DNA of 37,994 nt, from the IMG/VR virus record IMGVR_UViG_3300025132_000110, positions 1 through 37,994 of that record, one strand, 5' to 3'. This stretch comes from a virus. The position numbers and the translations under genes are program-made. Below, piece after piece: positions 1 to 7,919 of the stretch. Within the stretch, counting starts at the first letter, position 1, and every line of letters begins with the position of its first letter. A model generated the notes under the pieces. It ran no database searches. It had not been told where the DNA came from and saw only the letters and a program-made list of their open reading frames with translations.

Positions 1-762
1 ACTTGCAGAACCAAAAATTATAGATGATGTATGTCCAGAAGATTCACCAGCTAATATTGACATTCCAGCATCATTATTGTTCCTAATTACAAATTCATCT
101 CCATCTCCATCTGGCGTTCCACTAACAGTTCCATTAGCACCTTGAATTTCTAAATTGGCTACTGGAGAAGAAGTTCCAATTCCTACATTTCCAGCTTGAG
201 TAACTATCATTCTTTCTGTAAAAGTAGCATTAGCATCAGCACTACCACTAGGAGCAGTTCTAAACCTAATATTTCCACCACCTTGTCTGATCATTGAGGC
301 TTCGTCTGTGACTATATATTTAAAATTTCCATCTGGTGCATAATAAAAATTATAACCAAAGTCCATTTCTCCAGATGCCGCTTGATTCGTGGTGCTAAGT
401 AAATAACCATTTCCACCTACTTGCAATACAGATACAGCAGAATTACTTGTTTCTGGAACAACTCCAATTCCCATATTTGATGATGAACCAAGTATTAAAT
501 CATCTGTACTAGCATCCCATAGCATATATCCATTTGTTGCTGTATCTCCAAAAAACTTAACATCATATCCAGTATCATCTACACCTACTGTAAGTGTACC
601 ATTCGCTTGTATTTTATCTGTTGCTAGTTGTAATGCAAATGTATTATCATTCTTACCGTCTTTTATATTTACTAAAGTAGTTCCATTTCCACCGCCATCT
701 CTGTCGGTATGCAATAGCTGTTCATAACTATCTGCTATCTTTTGTCCTTCTAATTTTGCCAT
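1..762 (-). CDS. Tail fibre / S74-type structural protein, N-terminal part (runs off the left edge)
   Basis: An open frame of 254 codons begins with MAKLEGQKIADSYEQLL and continues to base 1 without a stop. It is rich in Gly, Ser, Thr and Asn. It carries phrases typical of phage tail-fibre or spike proteins that end in an S74 chaperone domain: GYDVKFFGDTA near residue 65, NVGIGTSSP near 190 and NNDAGMSILAGESS near 230. The C-terminus, where an S74 peptidase would lie, is outside the window, so that part is inference. It is the last visible gene of the left late block. The role is probably receptor binding at the virion surface. Confidence 0.75.
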   Translation of the reverse strand, partial: MAKLEGQKIADSYEQLLHTDRDGGGNGTTLVNIKDGKNDNTFALQLATDKIQANGTLTVGVDDTGYDVKFFGDTATNGYMLWDASTDDLILGSSSNMGIGVVPETSNSAVSVLQVGGNGYLLSTTNQAASGEMDFGYNFYYAPDGNFKYIVTDEASMIRQGGGNIRFRTAPSGSADANATFTERMIVTQAGNVGIGTSSPVANLEIQGANGTVSGTPDGDGDEFVIRNNNDAGMSILAGESSGHTSSIIFGSAS

Positions 763-766
763 AATA

Positions 767-898
767 TTACCCTTCTAAATCTTCCCAGTTTTGAGTTTGT
801 TCTTCCCATATTAATTGTGATGCTTCAGACCCACTCCAACCTATATCATATATAGCTTGCATAATTGTGGTAGCTGCCAATCTTAATGCACCTAACAT
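767..898 (-). CDS. Tiny late protein ending in a NWED motif (43 aa)
   Basis: A 43-residue frame starts MLGALRLAATTIMQAIYDIG and ends EEQTQNWEDLEG. Its start codon overlaps the stop codon of the upstream gene (TAATG), the coupling used throughout this late operon, and it fills the space before the tail-fibre gene. The end (WEEQTQNWEDL) resembles the end of the 83-aa repeat protein at 1987-2238 (RNWEDSSQLWSEAE). The N-terminal half is mildly hydrophobic. The function is unknown; it may be a small virion or tail-assembly protein. Confidence 0.55.
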   Translation of the reverse strand: MLGALRLAATTIMQAIYDIGWSGSEASQLIWEEQTQNWEDLEG

Positions 899-1191
899 TA
901 TTTTAGGGCCAGCATATTAGTTGCTGTCGTATTGGTTGCTTTAATACCGCTAAATTTTACAGGAAGTATTTGACCACTTGCTAAATTTTTAAAGGTAGCA
1001 TCGCTACCAGACTGTAAAGTCAGTACAGCATCTCCACCAACTCCAACATACAAAGCTGTATGCGAATCTGACAATGTTTGATCGCCTGTGGATCCGCTAC
1101 CGCCATTAATTGCTGTAACTGCAGTCGCACTCTCGTAAATCATTTGATTGAGAGATTCTACTACTGAATATTTATTTATAGAACTTGCCAT
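898..1191 (-). CDS. Small virion structural protein (97 aa), function unknown
   Basis: A beta-rich, Gly/Ser/Thr-rich protein with no charged clusters, ending LPVKFSGIKATNTTATNMLALK. Short phage proteins ending in 'G..LPV...I.ATNTTAT.ILAL' are common in ocean phage structural blocks and are usually called decoration, spike or connector proteins without experimental proof. A good ribosome site (AAGGAG) precedes the start. It sits between connector-like genes and the tail fibre. It is almost certainly late and virion-associated; the exact role cannot be stated. Confidence 0.6.
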   Translation of the reverse strand: MASSINKYSVVESLNQMIYESATAVTAINGGSGSTGDQTLSDSHTALYVGVGGDAVLTLQSGSDATFKNLASGQILPVKFSGIKATNTTATNMLALK

Positions 1192-1247
1192 CTTGTTTCT
1201 CCTTGTGATGCCTTACCGAGCTTGACACTTCTCATGGGCACATCGGT

Positions 1248-1679
1248 TTATGTAAAATCTGGGAACGCTACTGAGCGACTTCCTCCTGTTTTATCTCGTT
1301 TTCTCATACCATTCTTTTTAACGGACTCTTGAAACTTAGCATCGTGTATCTGAGATAAATTTAAACTTACAGTTGCTAGATTGCCGTCACTTACTGTACC
1401 AGCTCTATCTCTATATAAAGCGGCCTTAACATAATCTATAATAGAATTATGAAAAACATTATCCACGTCTGGTGTATCTGTAATAGCACTAACAGCATTG
1501 GGTTCTCCATAATAATGTATTAAAACCCCGTTAGTTACCGCTTCGTCAATAGGTTTGAACTGACCCTCTAATGAGTGAGTCGTTCCACTAGTTTCACCAC
1601 GAGTTGTGACGATAGCTAAGTGATCCCCTTTGATAAAGTAGGAAACGTATTGCTCAGGATATTTGTAAGTACTGGCCAT
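1248..1679 (-). CDS. Virion protein, possibly head-tail connector component (143 aa)
   Basis: Not assignable to a named family with certainty. Visible features are an N-terminal beta-rich half, then VDNVFHNSIIDYVKAALYRDRAG (helical, residues about 73-95) and a basic end with RKRDKTGGSRS. The pattern of an N-terminal beta part plus a helix rich in Tyr and Lys is frequent in small marine phage proteins lying next to connector or adaptor genes. The start overlaps the stop of the upstream 102-aa gene by one base (TAATG), which suggests coupled translation. It is probably a neck or connector protein. Confidence 0.55.
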   Translation of the reverse strand: MASTYKYPEQYVSYFIKGDHLAIVTTRGETSGTTHSLEGQFKPIDEAVTNGVLIHYYGEPNAVSAITDTPDVDNVFHNSIIDYVKAALYRDRAGTVSDGNLATVSLNLSQIHDAKFQESVKKNGMRKRDKTGGSRSVAFPDFT

Positions 1680-1987
1680 TAATCTATGTCCATTGTTTGT
1701 ATTTCGCCATTTAGCAAGCGTGAAATCTTAACATATTCACCACTAGCATCCATGAAATCTACTCTAAAAACCTTATTAACTTCAATACCTGAGTTGCTAT
1801 CACTTAAAGTATACCACTGTTGGTCTGCAACTGTAGTAGTCTTAGCGTATTCTACCTTTGTAGAATAATTACCTATCTCAACCAATGCTTCGTTAATCAA
1901 ATTAATAATATAATTTTCAGGAGCATCAGGGAATACCTGCCTTATTCTTGATATCATTTTCTTTACGGTTAAACTATGTACGGCCAT
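1679..1987 (-). CDS. Virion protein, possibly connector/adaptor (102 aa)
   Basis: The N-terminal third is helical (VKKMISRIRQVFPDAPENYI..LINEALVEIG), followed by a beta-rich part (QQWYTLSDSNSGIEVNKVFRVDF). A helical head with 'PDAPENYIINLINEAL' followed by 'W..L......I..V..V' is the layout of head-tail adaptor subunits in short-tailed phages, so a connector role is a reasonable inference. Start and stop are both shared with neighbours through one-base TAATG overlaps. Confidence 0.6.
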   Translation of the reverse strand: MAVHSLTVKKMISRIRQVFPDAPENYIINLINEALVEIGNYSTKVEYAKTTTVADQQWYTLSDSNSGIEVNKVFRVDFMDASGEYVKISRLLNGEIQTMDID

Positions 1988-2238
1988 TATTCTGCCTCAC
2001 TCCATAATTGAGAACTGTCTTCCCAGTTTCGTGTTGTATAACTTTGCCAGAATCCCTTTACTAACCAACTGATAGAACTTGGTAAGCTAACTGACGTAAA
2101 CGAAGGTGACGTGTTTAAAGATACCAATGTAGAAGATGGTGATGTATTCAACGTAACTAAAGTAGATGAAGGGGATGTATTTAAACTTACCCCAGTAAAA
2201 GAAGGGGAGGTGTTTAGGGTTACTAAAGTCTTAGACAT
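1987..2238 (-). CDS. 11-residue tandem repeat protein (83 aa)
   Basis: The protein is built from four near-identical 11-residue units of the form T-x-V-(T/S)-L-N-T-S-P-S-(F/S) (residues about 4-47), a degenerate fifth unit, and a tail with several Trp and acidic residues (FWQSYTTRNWEDSSQLW). The regular Val/Leu and Pro/Ser spacing suggests short beta strands with turns, as in fibre shafts, but this is inference. Both ends are TAATG-coupled to neighbours. The ending resembles that of the tiny protein at 767-898. The function is unknown; a virion location is likely from context. Confidence 0.6.
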   Translation of the reverse strand: MSKTLVTLNTSPSFTGVSLNTSPSSTLVTLNTSPSSTLVSLNTSPSFTSVSLPSSISWLVKGFWQSYTTRNWEDSSQLWSEAE

Positions 2239-3938
2239 TAAGAACCTCTCATAATCTGAATACCTTTATCGTAATCAGTTTGTAATTTAACTTGTTGTTT
2301 TTCATAAAAAGAATATTGTTCTCTGTCTACTTGCATCCTAGATTGAATCTCACTTCCATATCCTTGAGCTATTGCAATTTTAGCCTGAACTTGATTAGAG
2401 AATCCCTGTGCTGTGGCTACATAAGACTGAGCTGTATTAATATAAGACTGAACAGCTTTTGTTTTTGCACTTGCAAAGTTATCTCTAGCATTAACTTCAG
2501 TTGCATAACCTTGGGCTTGTGCTATTCTACCTTGAGCTTCTTGTAGATAAGCATTACCTGCTTTAATAATACTGTCCGCTTCTTGTAAGTATGCATTTCC
2601 AGAAGCTATTCGAGACTGAGCTTCTTCTCTTTTTGATTGAGCTTGTTGCAGTCTTGACTGTACCTCAGTAGCATAACCATTTGCTTCTGATAAGGCCGCA
2701 TTAACTTCCTTAACTCTCATATCTCCAATCGCTGTCCATTCAGAAAGATGTGCCTGAGCTCTCCTTATTTCTGATTGAGCAATATTTACAGCTGAAGCAG
2801 CTAATTCTATATCTTCATTAGCTTGAGCACCATAAGCATCTGTAGTTGCAGAGGGCTCATCACCGTTGATAAGATCCTCAGCGTCATCTAAGGCTGCTTT
2901 TACTCTTGTAAGCTGAGAGTCGTTAGTTAAAAACGTAGACTCATCTCCAAACACAGAGTCACTATCTACTGTTAAAAATTTTCCTGCAGCTACTGCAGCT
3001 TGATCTACCGCTGCTTTTAATAGTACTAAAGCCGCATTAACATCGCTTTCGGTATCCGCTTCTCCAGCAACAAGTAAAGGACTTATCTTTTCAAATTCTG
3101 TAAACGCATCCGTAATAGGAGAGTCTTTACTTCCTGAAACCTGAGTAGAGACTTCATCAAATTCGTCATTTGCTAAATCTATAATATCATCAACCTTATC
3201 TAGCTCTGTTTTAATAGCCCCTACAGCAACATTAAATGCAGAGCTTCCAGAGGCGGAGTCTGTTAAAACTGCTATCTCAGCTGCCTCTGCCTTTGCAATA
3301 ACTATCTCTGCTTTAGCTAATACTAAATCAGCATTTACGCTATCGCACACAGCCTGAGTTTCATCTAATTCTGCCTTCATAGCTGAAAATGCAGTAGTTA
3401 CACTTGAATTGGTACTACGACTACCTAAAACATTTTGTAATGACTTTATAGATGCATATAAAGGAACTAAGTATTCATATTCATCTGGAAAGTTGCCTAT
3501 TGCAGAATCTCCATAATCTACCGATGGATTATTTACTTCTAAATACTTACAACTGCCAGAAGCAGGCAACGCATTTAACTTGCCGTTATATATATAATAT
3601 ACAGGATCTGTAGTTGTAGCTGCGTTCATATCATCGCTATCAGAAGCCCTACCTCTTAATGTTGATGATATCAATCTACAAGGCTGCTCTATAGTCCCAT
3701 CGTTTCTAGTTACTGACAATACTTGAGCAGAGTCAAGAGTCTCAGCCTCACTACCTACCGCAGTGCTTGTAAAGGTATCTTCAGTAGCACAAAATCTTTT
3801 TAAATTTGATGGCATAGCATTTATAACTTCCATAGCACCATCTGACAAAAACTGACTTAGCTCTGTTTGAGTTGGGGCACTACTACCATCTATGCTTAAA
3901 CTAGTTAACCCTTCTACTTGTGCTTCAAATGTTGCCAT
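2238..3938 (-). CDS. Virion structural protein with long coiled coil (566 aa)
   Basis: The first 170 residues look globular (TQTELSQFLSDGAMEVINAMP, EYEYLVPLYASIKSLQNVLG). Residues about 175-560 are Ala/Glu/Gln-rich and strongly helical, with repeated blocks such as GNAYLQEA (twice, 14 residues apart), AQGYATEV and AQGFSNQV, which indicates a long coiled coil. Proteins of this design lie between the capsid and tail genes of many marine podovirus-like genomes and are annotated only as virion structural. A tail, neck or fibre-like role is inferred. The start is preceded by AGAGC and lies one base after the upstream stop. Confidence 0.65.
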   Translation of the reverse strand: MATFEAQVEGLTSLSIDGSSAPTQTELSQFLSDGAMEVINAMPSNLKRFCATEDTFTSTAVGSEAETLDSAQVLSVTRNDGTIEQPCRLISSTLRGRASDSDDMNAATTTDPVYYIYNGKLNALPASGSCKYLEVNNPSVDYGDSAIGNFPDEYEYLVPLYASIKSLQNVLGSRSTNSSVTTAFSAMKAELDETQAVCDSVNADLVLAKAEIVIAKAEAAEIAVLTDSASGSSAFNVAVGAIKTELDKVDDIIDLANDEFDEVSTQVSGSKDSPITDAFTEFEKISPLLVAGEADTESDVNAALVLLKAAVDQAAVAAGKFLTVDSDSVFGDESTFLTNDSQLTRVKAALDDAEDLINGDEPSATTDAYGAQANEDIELAASAVNIAQSEIRRAQAHLSEWTAIGDMRVKEVNAALSEANGYATEVQSRLQQAQSKREEAQSRIASGNAYLQEADSIIKAGNAYLQEAQGRIAQAQGYATEVNARDNFASAKTKAVQSYINTAQSYVATAQGFSNQVQAKIAIAQGYGSEIQSRMQVDREQYSFYEKQQVKLQTDYDKGIQIMRGS

Positions 3939-3939
3939 G

Positions 3940-4332
3940 TTATGCTCTTCTTACCTTACCTGCTACTTTCTTAGAATATTTTGCTCTTTGTTTTCCTTTT
4001 GCAGAGGCTTCTTTTTTCTTTCTATTTGTAGATGCTTTTTCGCTTTTAGTTAAACTTTTCCTAACGGATTCAGGTAGATAACGTCCTCGTTTCTTTTTAG
4101 GTTTTTTCTCATCACCTTTACTCACATAATCCCATTTTTGCTTAGACCACTTTGACAGTTTATTATCTGATGACTTCTTACCTTTGTATCCACCACCTGC
4201 TTTTTTGTAACGAGCTGTAGCTAACTGAGCTTTTCTTGCACTCCATTGTCCAGCATTACCACCTTTACTACCTGCTTTGACCGAAGCTACAATACGCTTC
4301 CACATAGACTCTTTTGTTCGCTTTGTTGCCAT
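3940..4332 (-). CDS. Lysine-rich DUF5872-like protein (130 aa)
   Basis: Extremely basic (Lys/Arg about one third of residues). It contains SMWKRIVASVKAGSKGG, GQWSARKAQLA, AGGGYKGKK and GRYLPESVRKSLT, motifs I recall from the DUF5872 family found in phages and in some large eukaryotic DNA viruses. The function of that family is not established; binding packaged nucleic acid is a reasonable guess. It is the first of four consecutive very basic small late proteins between the decoration and coiled-coil genes. Start ATG is coupled (TAATG) to the 40-aa gene upstream. Confidence 0.7.
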   Translation of the reverse strand: MATKRTKESMWKRIVASVKAGSKGGNAGQWSARKAQLATARYKKAGGGYKGKKSSDNKLSKWSKQKWDYVSKGDEKKPKKKRGRYLPESVRKSLTKSEKASTNRKKKEASAKGKQRAKYSKKVAGKVRRA

Positions 4333-4454
4333 TACTTCTTAATCTTTTTTACTTTGCCATTTTTTGTTCTAGCAAACTTATGGGTTTTTGTTTCCCTTAT
4401 CAAGGTTCCATAATGTTTCTTTCCACCCCAAACCCAACTAACTTTTCTAGACAT
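4332..4454 (-). CDS. Tiny basic protein, possibly SH3-like (40 aa)
   Basis: A 40-residue frame starts MSRKVSWVWGGKKHYGTL and ends GKVKKIKK. The 'V.W..G...YGT....' start resembles small SH3-like or DUF2945-type domains, but the protein is too short to decide. It is overlapped by one base at both ends with neighbours (TAATG), which supports it being real. About one third of residues are Lys or Arg. Probably a late protein of the basic cluster; function unknown. Confidence 0.6.
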   Translation of the reverse strand: MSRKVSWVWGGKKHYGTLIRETKTHKFARTKNGKVKKIKK

Positions 4455-4618
4455 TACTTCTTCTTTTTAGTTCCTGCGTGTTTCATTTGCACTTTAAAAT
4501 CAGCCATAAGACTTGCACCTTTATGTGATTTAAACTTACCCGTATGCTTCATTAACTTATAACTACTACCTGATTTCATCCAATGATATCCAGCAGGTGC
4601 TTTTACTTTTTTATTCAT
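4454..4618 (-). CDS. Tiny basic protein with YHWMKSG motif (54 aa)
   Basis: A 54-residue frame: starts MNKKVKAPAGYHWMKSGSS, then a KLMKHTGKF segment, and ends in KKKK. The 'P.GYHWM...G..Y.LM...' pattern is one I have seen in small ocean phage proteins next to DUF6321 genes. It is linked to the next gene by a TAATG overlap and lies one base from the upstream gene. It is strongly basic. The function is unknown; a DNA-associated virion role is possible. Confidence 0.6.
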   Translation of the reverse strand: MNKKVKAPAGYHWMKSGSSYKLMKHTGKFKSHKGASLMADFKVQMKHAGTKKKK

Positions 4619-4619
4619 A

Positions 4620-4931
4620 CTAACTTCCTTTCTTCCATTTTTTTGAAGGTGATTTAGTTTTACTGGGGCTCCATTTAACTTTATCTGCCCAGTAGGCTGC
4701 TGACATTTTACCTCTTGCTATATTCTTTGCATGGCGAGATTTAAAAGCTTTACGTTGGCCTACCGTTTGATTTGTCTTAACACCTTGTTGTCCAAACCGT
4801 ATTGTCTTAACCTTATCACCTACTTTAGCCACTACAACATGAGATTTTTTAGGGTGACTTGGAGTCCTTTTTGGCTTGTTGAAACCGCTGACTCCAGCTC
4901 TTGCCAATCTTGAATCTTTTTTCTTAGGCAT
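4620..4931 (-). CDS. DUF6321-like basic protein (103 aa)
   Basis: Recognised by the sequence run PRT-type start MPKKKDSRLARAGVSGFNKPKR, then KSHVVVAKVGDKVKTIRFGQ and RHAKNIARGKMSAAYWADK. These are hallmarks, as I remember them, of DUF6321, a short protein widespread in marine phage structural regions. Very basic, with a Lys/Ser-rich end. The start overlaps the end of the upstream Zn-ribbon gene by 8 bases. Function unknown in the family; late expression is inferred from position. Confidence 0.75.
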   Translation of the reverse strand: MPKKKDSRLARAGVSGFNKPKRTPSHPKKSHVVVAKVGDKVKTIRFGQQGVKTNQTVGQRKAFKSRHAKNIARGKMSAAYWADKVKWSPSKTKSPSKKWKKGS

Positions 4932-5133
4932 AACCTAAATTTTTCCTCATCTTAGCTGCGTTGTCATCTATAGATTGCGTAGATATTTCAACATCAGTTC
5001 TTTTTCCCATAGCGGACATTGTCCACATATTGGTTGTGAATTTAGGTTCAGAGGCTTGCTTTCCACAAGACCTACAGTGAAACCATTGTTCTTTATTTTC
5101 TTTATTGCAATGTATACATTTACTCATTATCAA
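4924..5133 (-). CDS. Small Zn-ribbon protein (69 aa; start may be 5127)
   Basis: The N-terminal half has two CxxC pairs (CIHC at residues 6-9 and CRSC at 20-23 from the longer start), spaced as in zinc ribbons. The rest (MWTMSAMGKRTDVEISTQ) is unremarkable. Two ATGs in frame are possible (MIMSK or MSK); the sequence AAAAGGAAT lies before them and favours the second by spacing. First gene after the stem-loop that follows the capsid and decoration genes. Function unknown. Confidence 0.6.
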   Translation of the reverse strand: MIMSKCIHCNKENKEQWFHCRSCGKQASEPKFTTNMWTMSAMGKRTDVEISTQSIDDNAAKMRKNLGYA

Positions 5134-5147
5134 TTCCTTTTAGGTTT

Positions 5148-5176
5148 TGAGGGCTATCTTTTATTGACAACCCTCA
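5148..5176 (-). terminator. Stem-loop after the capsid/decoration genes
   Basis: On the minus strand TGAGGGTTGTC and GATAGCCCTCA can form an 11-bp stem (two G-U pairs) with a 7-nt A-rich loop. A second short hairpin (ACAGT/ACTGT) lies just upstream in the transcript. There is no clear U-tract, so it is either a leaky terminator or an RNA processing or stability site that separates the highly expressed capsid genes from the small basic proteins. Confidence 0.45.
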
Positions 5177-5213
5177 CAGTACCTATCACTGTTATCTTTA
5201 TGTATTCAGATTA

Positions 5214-5678
5214 TTAACCAGCTGCAGTAGCAAATGGAGTTTCAGATGCATCCTTAGTTAAACCGTGGACATACCATCTTACACCATCGGTAAATATGTC
5301 AAACATATCTCCCGGGCTTGCACTTGCACTACAAGCGATAAAATCATCGCCATCAACCGCTTGGTCGCCAGCTGCTCCATCGCCCGTGTCACCGATCAAA
5401 CCTATTAGATCGTTTCCAGAACCAAAGTCGATATTGACTTTTTGGCCCATTCCTGCATCAGAGCCGTCTGTGTCTTCTGTAAGTACTACTTTACAGTTCC
5501 AACCCGGCTTGACCCCTGCTATTGCAGGCATATCTATTTCAGTTGTAGCGGTAGGATCTACAAGTAATATAGATCCGCTATCATTAGCTGTTGCTGTGTA
5601 ATCAGAAGTGACTCTTTTGATCTTTAAATGAAGACCGCTTACACCGCTGTTATCGTTTAAGTAACTTGCTCTAGCCAT
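5214..5678 (-). CDS. Capsid decoration / head protein (154 aa)
   Basis: A beta-rich, acidic protein: DYTATANDSGSILLVDPTA, W/NCKVVLTEDTDGSD, then a Gly/Asp-rich middle and DGVRWYVHGLT near the end. The 'D..T....SGS......' start and '..DG..WYV.G' end match small beta-barrel domains of decoration or fibre-like proteins in phages. It lies directly after the major capsid gene, where decoration proteins commonly lie. The same 'G..WYV' ending occurs in the protein at 33533-34099. Function by context. Confidence 0.65.
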   Translation of the reverse strand: MARASYLNDNSGVSGLHLKIKRVTSDYTATANDSGSILLVDPTATTEIDMPAIAGVKPGWNCKVVLTEDTDGSDAGMGQKVNIDFGSGNDLIGLIGDTGDGAAGDQAVDGDDFIACSASASPGDMFDIFTDGVRWYVHGLTKDASETPFATAAG

Positions 5679-5689
5679 TATCTAACTCC

Positions 5690-7072
5690 TTAATCGTTTT
5701 CTAGGTTAAACAAAGCATGAGATTCAGAAAGGCTTACTTCTAAACCAGCTTCGGTTAGAATCATGTCTTTTCTCAAGTCCTCATCAGCAGACTGTACATT
5801 GGTCATAACCTGTGTATCACGGTTAATTCCATTACCAATCAACGGACGATAAGAAACTTGACTCATGTCAGCCATAAGCATAAATCCAGCTGCAATGCCT
5901 CTAAACAGTGGTTCCTTAACAAGGTTAAGTGTTCCGTGAATCGTGTCAATAACCATTACAGAATGACCAAACGCACCATTTCTGGTGGTCATGTCTACTC
6001 TGAAGTTGTTATTTGAATGACCCATAGAAGCATCAAGGAATTTTCCATCACCTAACTTGTTAAAGTAAGTAATCACTGGTAAAGAACATAACACCAACTT
6101 ATCAGAAGCTCCACCTCTAGCAGGATCAAAAATAACTTCAAGATCACTAAGTAATCTATCGTAAGTCATTTCTGCCTGTGCGACACTTCGATAGTATGAA
6201 CTACCAGAAGAGTAGCTGAAGTCTGCATTATTGACAGTTGGATTAACATTTTTTAGTATGTGACCTACTAGACCTTCCGAGTACTGAATTCCACCTTGAC
6301 GAGCTTTTTGACCAAAGAGCATCGCTCTTTCAATGTCAATTTTATGCTCTCTTAGTTTGTCAGCCCATAAACGACTCCACTCATCCGCATATCCTCTGTA
6401 ACGAGTTGCGTATGCTGTGTTTGTCATCTCTGCTGCTGTCTTAAAGATTTGAGTATATCCATAACTATCTTCAAGTTCAGTTGAGAATACATCAGGAGCA
6501 CCTGATCCTTCTTCAAAAGAAGTACCGATGATTTGTGCTACGTCATTATTACTAAGAACATTGTATCCCGAAACATTAGCGTTTGAAACATCAATGATCT
6601 TACCTGTGAATGCGGAAGTGCTACTACCATGTGTTACTGCTGAATCAACTCTAACAATCGTATGTCCAATACCTACATCGCCTGTACGACTTGCAGTTTG
6701 AACCGCTACAACCATTCCTTTTAACAGATATTCAACAGCTGCTCCACCAGCAGTATCAACAGTAAACGCATAAGACGATCCTGCAGATACAGCGGAGCCA
6801 CCATTAACATCAGCCGCTAAAAGAAGTGAACGATCTGTAAAGTTAATCTTGTTACGATTTTCCAAGTATCTAAATACTGGATCATCGGTAGGTGCTTTAG
6901 CTACCTGAGACAGATAAACAAAGAATGGAGATTCTTCCGGTGCTAACTCAGCAACACGGTCTCCAAAGTTAAATATCCGTCTCCTATCCGGAGCTTGACC
7001 TACACCAGCAGAGGAAGTAGACGCTGTGATATCACTAGACTTTAAAGTTCCAGTGTTATATGATATTGCCAT
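5690..7072 (-). CDS. Major capsid protein, SU10-like HK97 fold (460 aa)
   Basis: Placed after portal and scaffold genes and of typical length. Early region: RRRIFNFGDRVAELAPEESP and FFVYLSQVAKAPTDDPVFRY, characteristic of SU10/DUF5309-type capsid proteins, in which 'P..PV..W/Y' follows an N-terminal arm. Later: ERAMLFGQKARQGG and a C-terminal VSYRPLIGNG..RDTQVMTNVQ that contacts neighbours in this group. AGAGG lies 8-9 bases before the ATG. Forms the icosahedral head around the scaffold; expected to be the most abundant virion protein. Confidence 0.88.
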   Translation of the reverse strand: MAISYNTGTLKSSDITASTSSAGVGQAPDRRRIFNFGDRVAELAPEESPFFVYLSQVAKAPTDDPVFRYLENRNKINFTDRSLLLAADVNGGSAVSAGSSYAFTVDTAGGAAVEYLLKGMVVAVQTASRTGDVGIGHTIVRVDSAVTHGSSTSAFTGKIIDVSNANVSGYNVLSNNDVAQIIGTSFEEGSGAPDVFSTELEDSYGYTQIFKTAAEMTNTAYATRYRGYADEWSRLWADKLREHKIDIERAMLFGQKARQGGIQYSEGLVGHILKNVNPTVNNADFSYSSGSSYYRSVAQAEMTYDRLLSDLEVIFDPARGGASDKLVLCSLPVITYFNKLGDGKFLDASMGHSNNNFRVDMTTRNGAFGHSVMVIDTIHGTLNLVKEPLFRGIAAGFMLMADMSQVSYRPLIGNGINRDTQVMTNVQSADEDLRKDMILTEAGLEVSLSESHALFNLEND

Positions 7073-7109
7073 TTTATTACCTCTTGGTTATGTGGTTTGT
7101 TTGTTTTAG

Positions 7110-7892
7110 TTACGGTAATCGCAAAGAACCACTATTCCCGATGACAGCATCAAAGATCTTATCAGAATCACTTTTTTGTGAAGACTGAGGTTGACCTTGG
7201 AGTACGCCAGCAGTCCTAGGAGCTTGCTTTGCCGCTTTTACCGCTTCCATTGTATCGTTATTTGCAACCGATTGGCCGTTTTGCATCTGATAAAGCTTAA
7301 CCAAGTTATTTAACCCCACCGCTTCTTTTGGTTGAGTTGTAAACTGTAAAAACCCACTGATGTCATTATCTGACATTTTATAGGTATTCCTAAGTTCATT
7401 TACCGTGTTATTCATTTGCATTTCAGCTTGAACCTGTTGCTTTTGTTTTGCTAGTTCAGTCTGTAATCTTTGATCCACCATAGATTGTATCTTAGTATTA
7501 ACATACTTTCCTGAATCTGAATTACCGTCTGTAAAAGCATCCCAAGGATTAAAATCATCCTTTACTACTTTAGGCTGTTCCGGTTGTGGGTTTGGGTTAG
7601 CTATACCGTCTTCAAGTTTCTTTACGAGATCTGGTCTCTGCTCCAATAATTGTAAGATCTGAGCTCCTTGCTGAAGTTTTGAATTTTCAGTTTGTGCTCG
7701 ATCATACATCGACTGAAACTTTTTAGCCTCAGCTTCATAATCAATTGAAGTAGCCGCTTCTTGTGCAGGCTCTTGATTTACTTCTGGGTTTTCAGGCCCA
7801 GACTGTTGATTGACGATATCTTCCACGAATCCCTCGTTTGTTACTGCTTGTTCGCTTTGGACGTTTGCTTCCTGTTGTTCTAATGTAGACAT
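7110..7892 (-). CDS. Capsid scaffolding protein (260 aa)
   Basis: Acidic and Gln-rich N-terminus (QQEANVQSEQAVTNE, NPEVNQEPAQEA), then a helical middle with heptad-like spacing (EAEAKKFQSMYDRAQTENSKLQQ at about 53-76; QSMVDQRLQTELAKQKQQ further on) and a soluble C-terminus. The low complexity, coiled coil and position between portal and major capsid genes are what is expected of the scaffold that shapes the procapsid. No protease motif is visible. AAAGGAG precedes the ATG. Confidence 0.82.
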   Translation of the reverse strand: MSTLEQQEANVQSEQAVTNEGFVEDIVNQQSGPENPEVNQEPAQEAATSIDYEAEAKKFQSMYDRAQTENSKLQQGAQILQLLEQRPDLVKKLEDGIANPNPQPEQPKVVKDDFNPWDAFTDGNSDSGKYVNTKIQSMVDQRLQTELAKQKQQVQAEMQMNNTVNELRNTYKMSDNDISGFLQFTTQPKEAVGLNNLVKLYQMQNGQSVANNDTMEAVKAAKQAPRTAGVLQGQPQSSQKSDSDKIFDAVIGNSGSLRLP

Positions 7893-7919
7893 AAACTCTC
7901 CTTTTTAGATGTCTCTTTG

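Noticed and set aside
1207-1244. Hairpin GATG(TG)CC/GGCATC before the 898-1191 gene
   Set aside because: Only six pairs with a bulge, and it overlaps the end of the upstream gene; too weak to list as a fifth stem-loop element.
5296-5601. Plus-strand frame opposite the decoration gene
   Set aside because: It is a shadow of the Gly/Asp-rich decoration gene, with Ser/Pro-rich meaningless sequence and no ribosome site.
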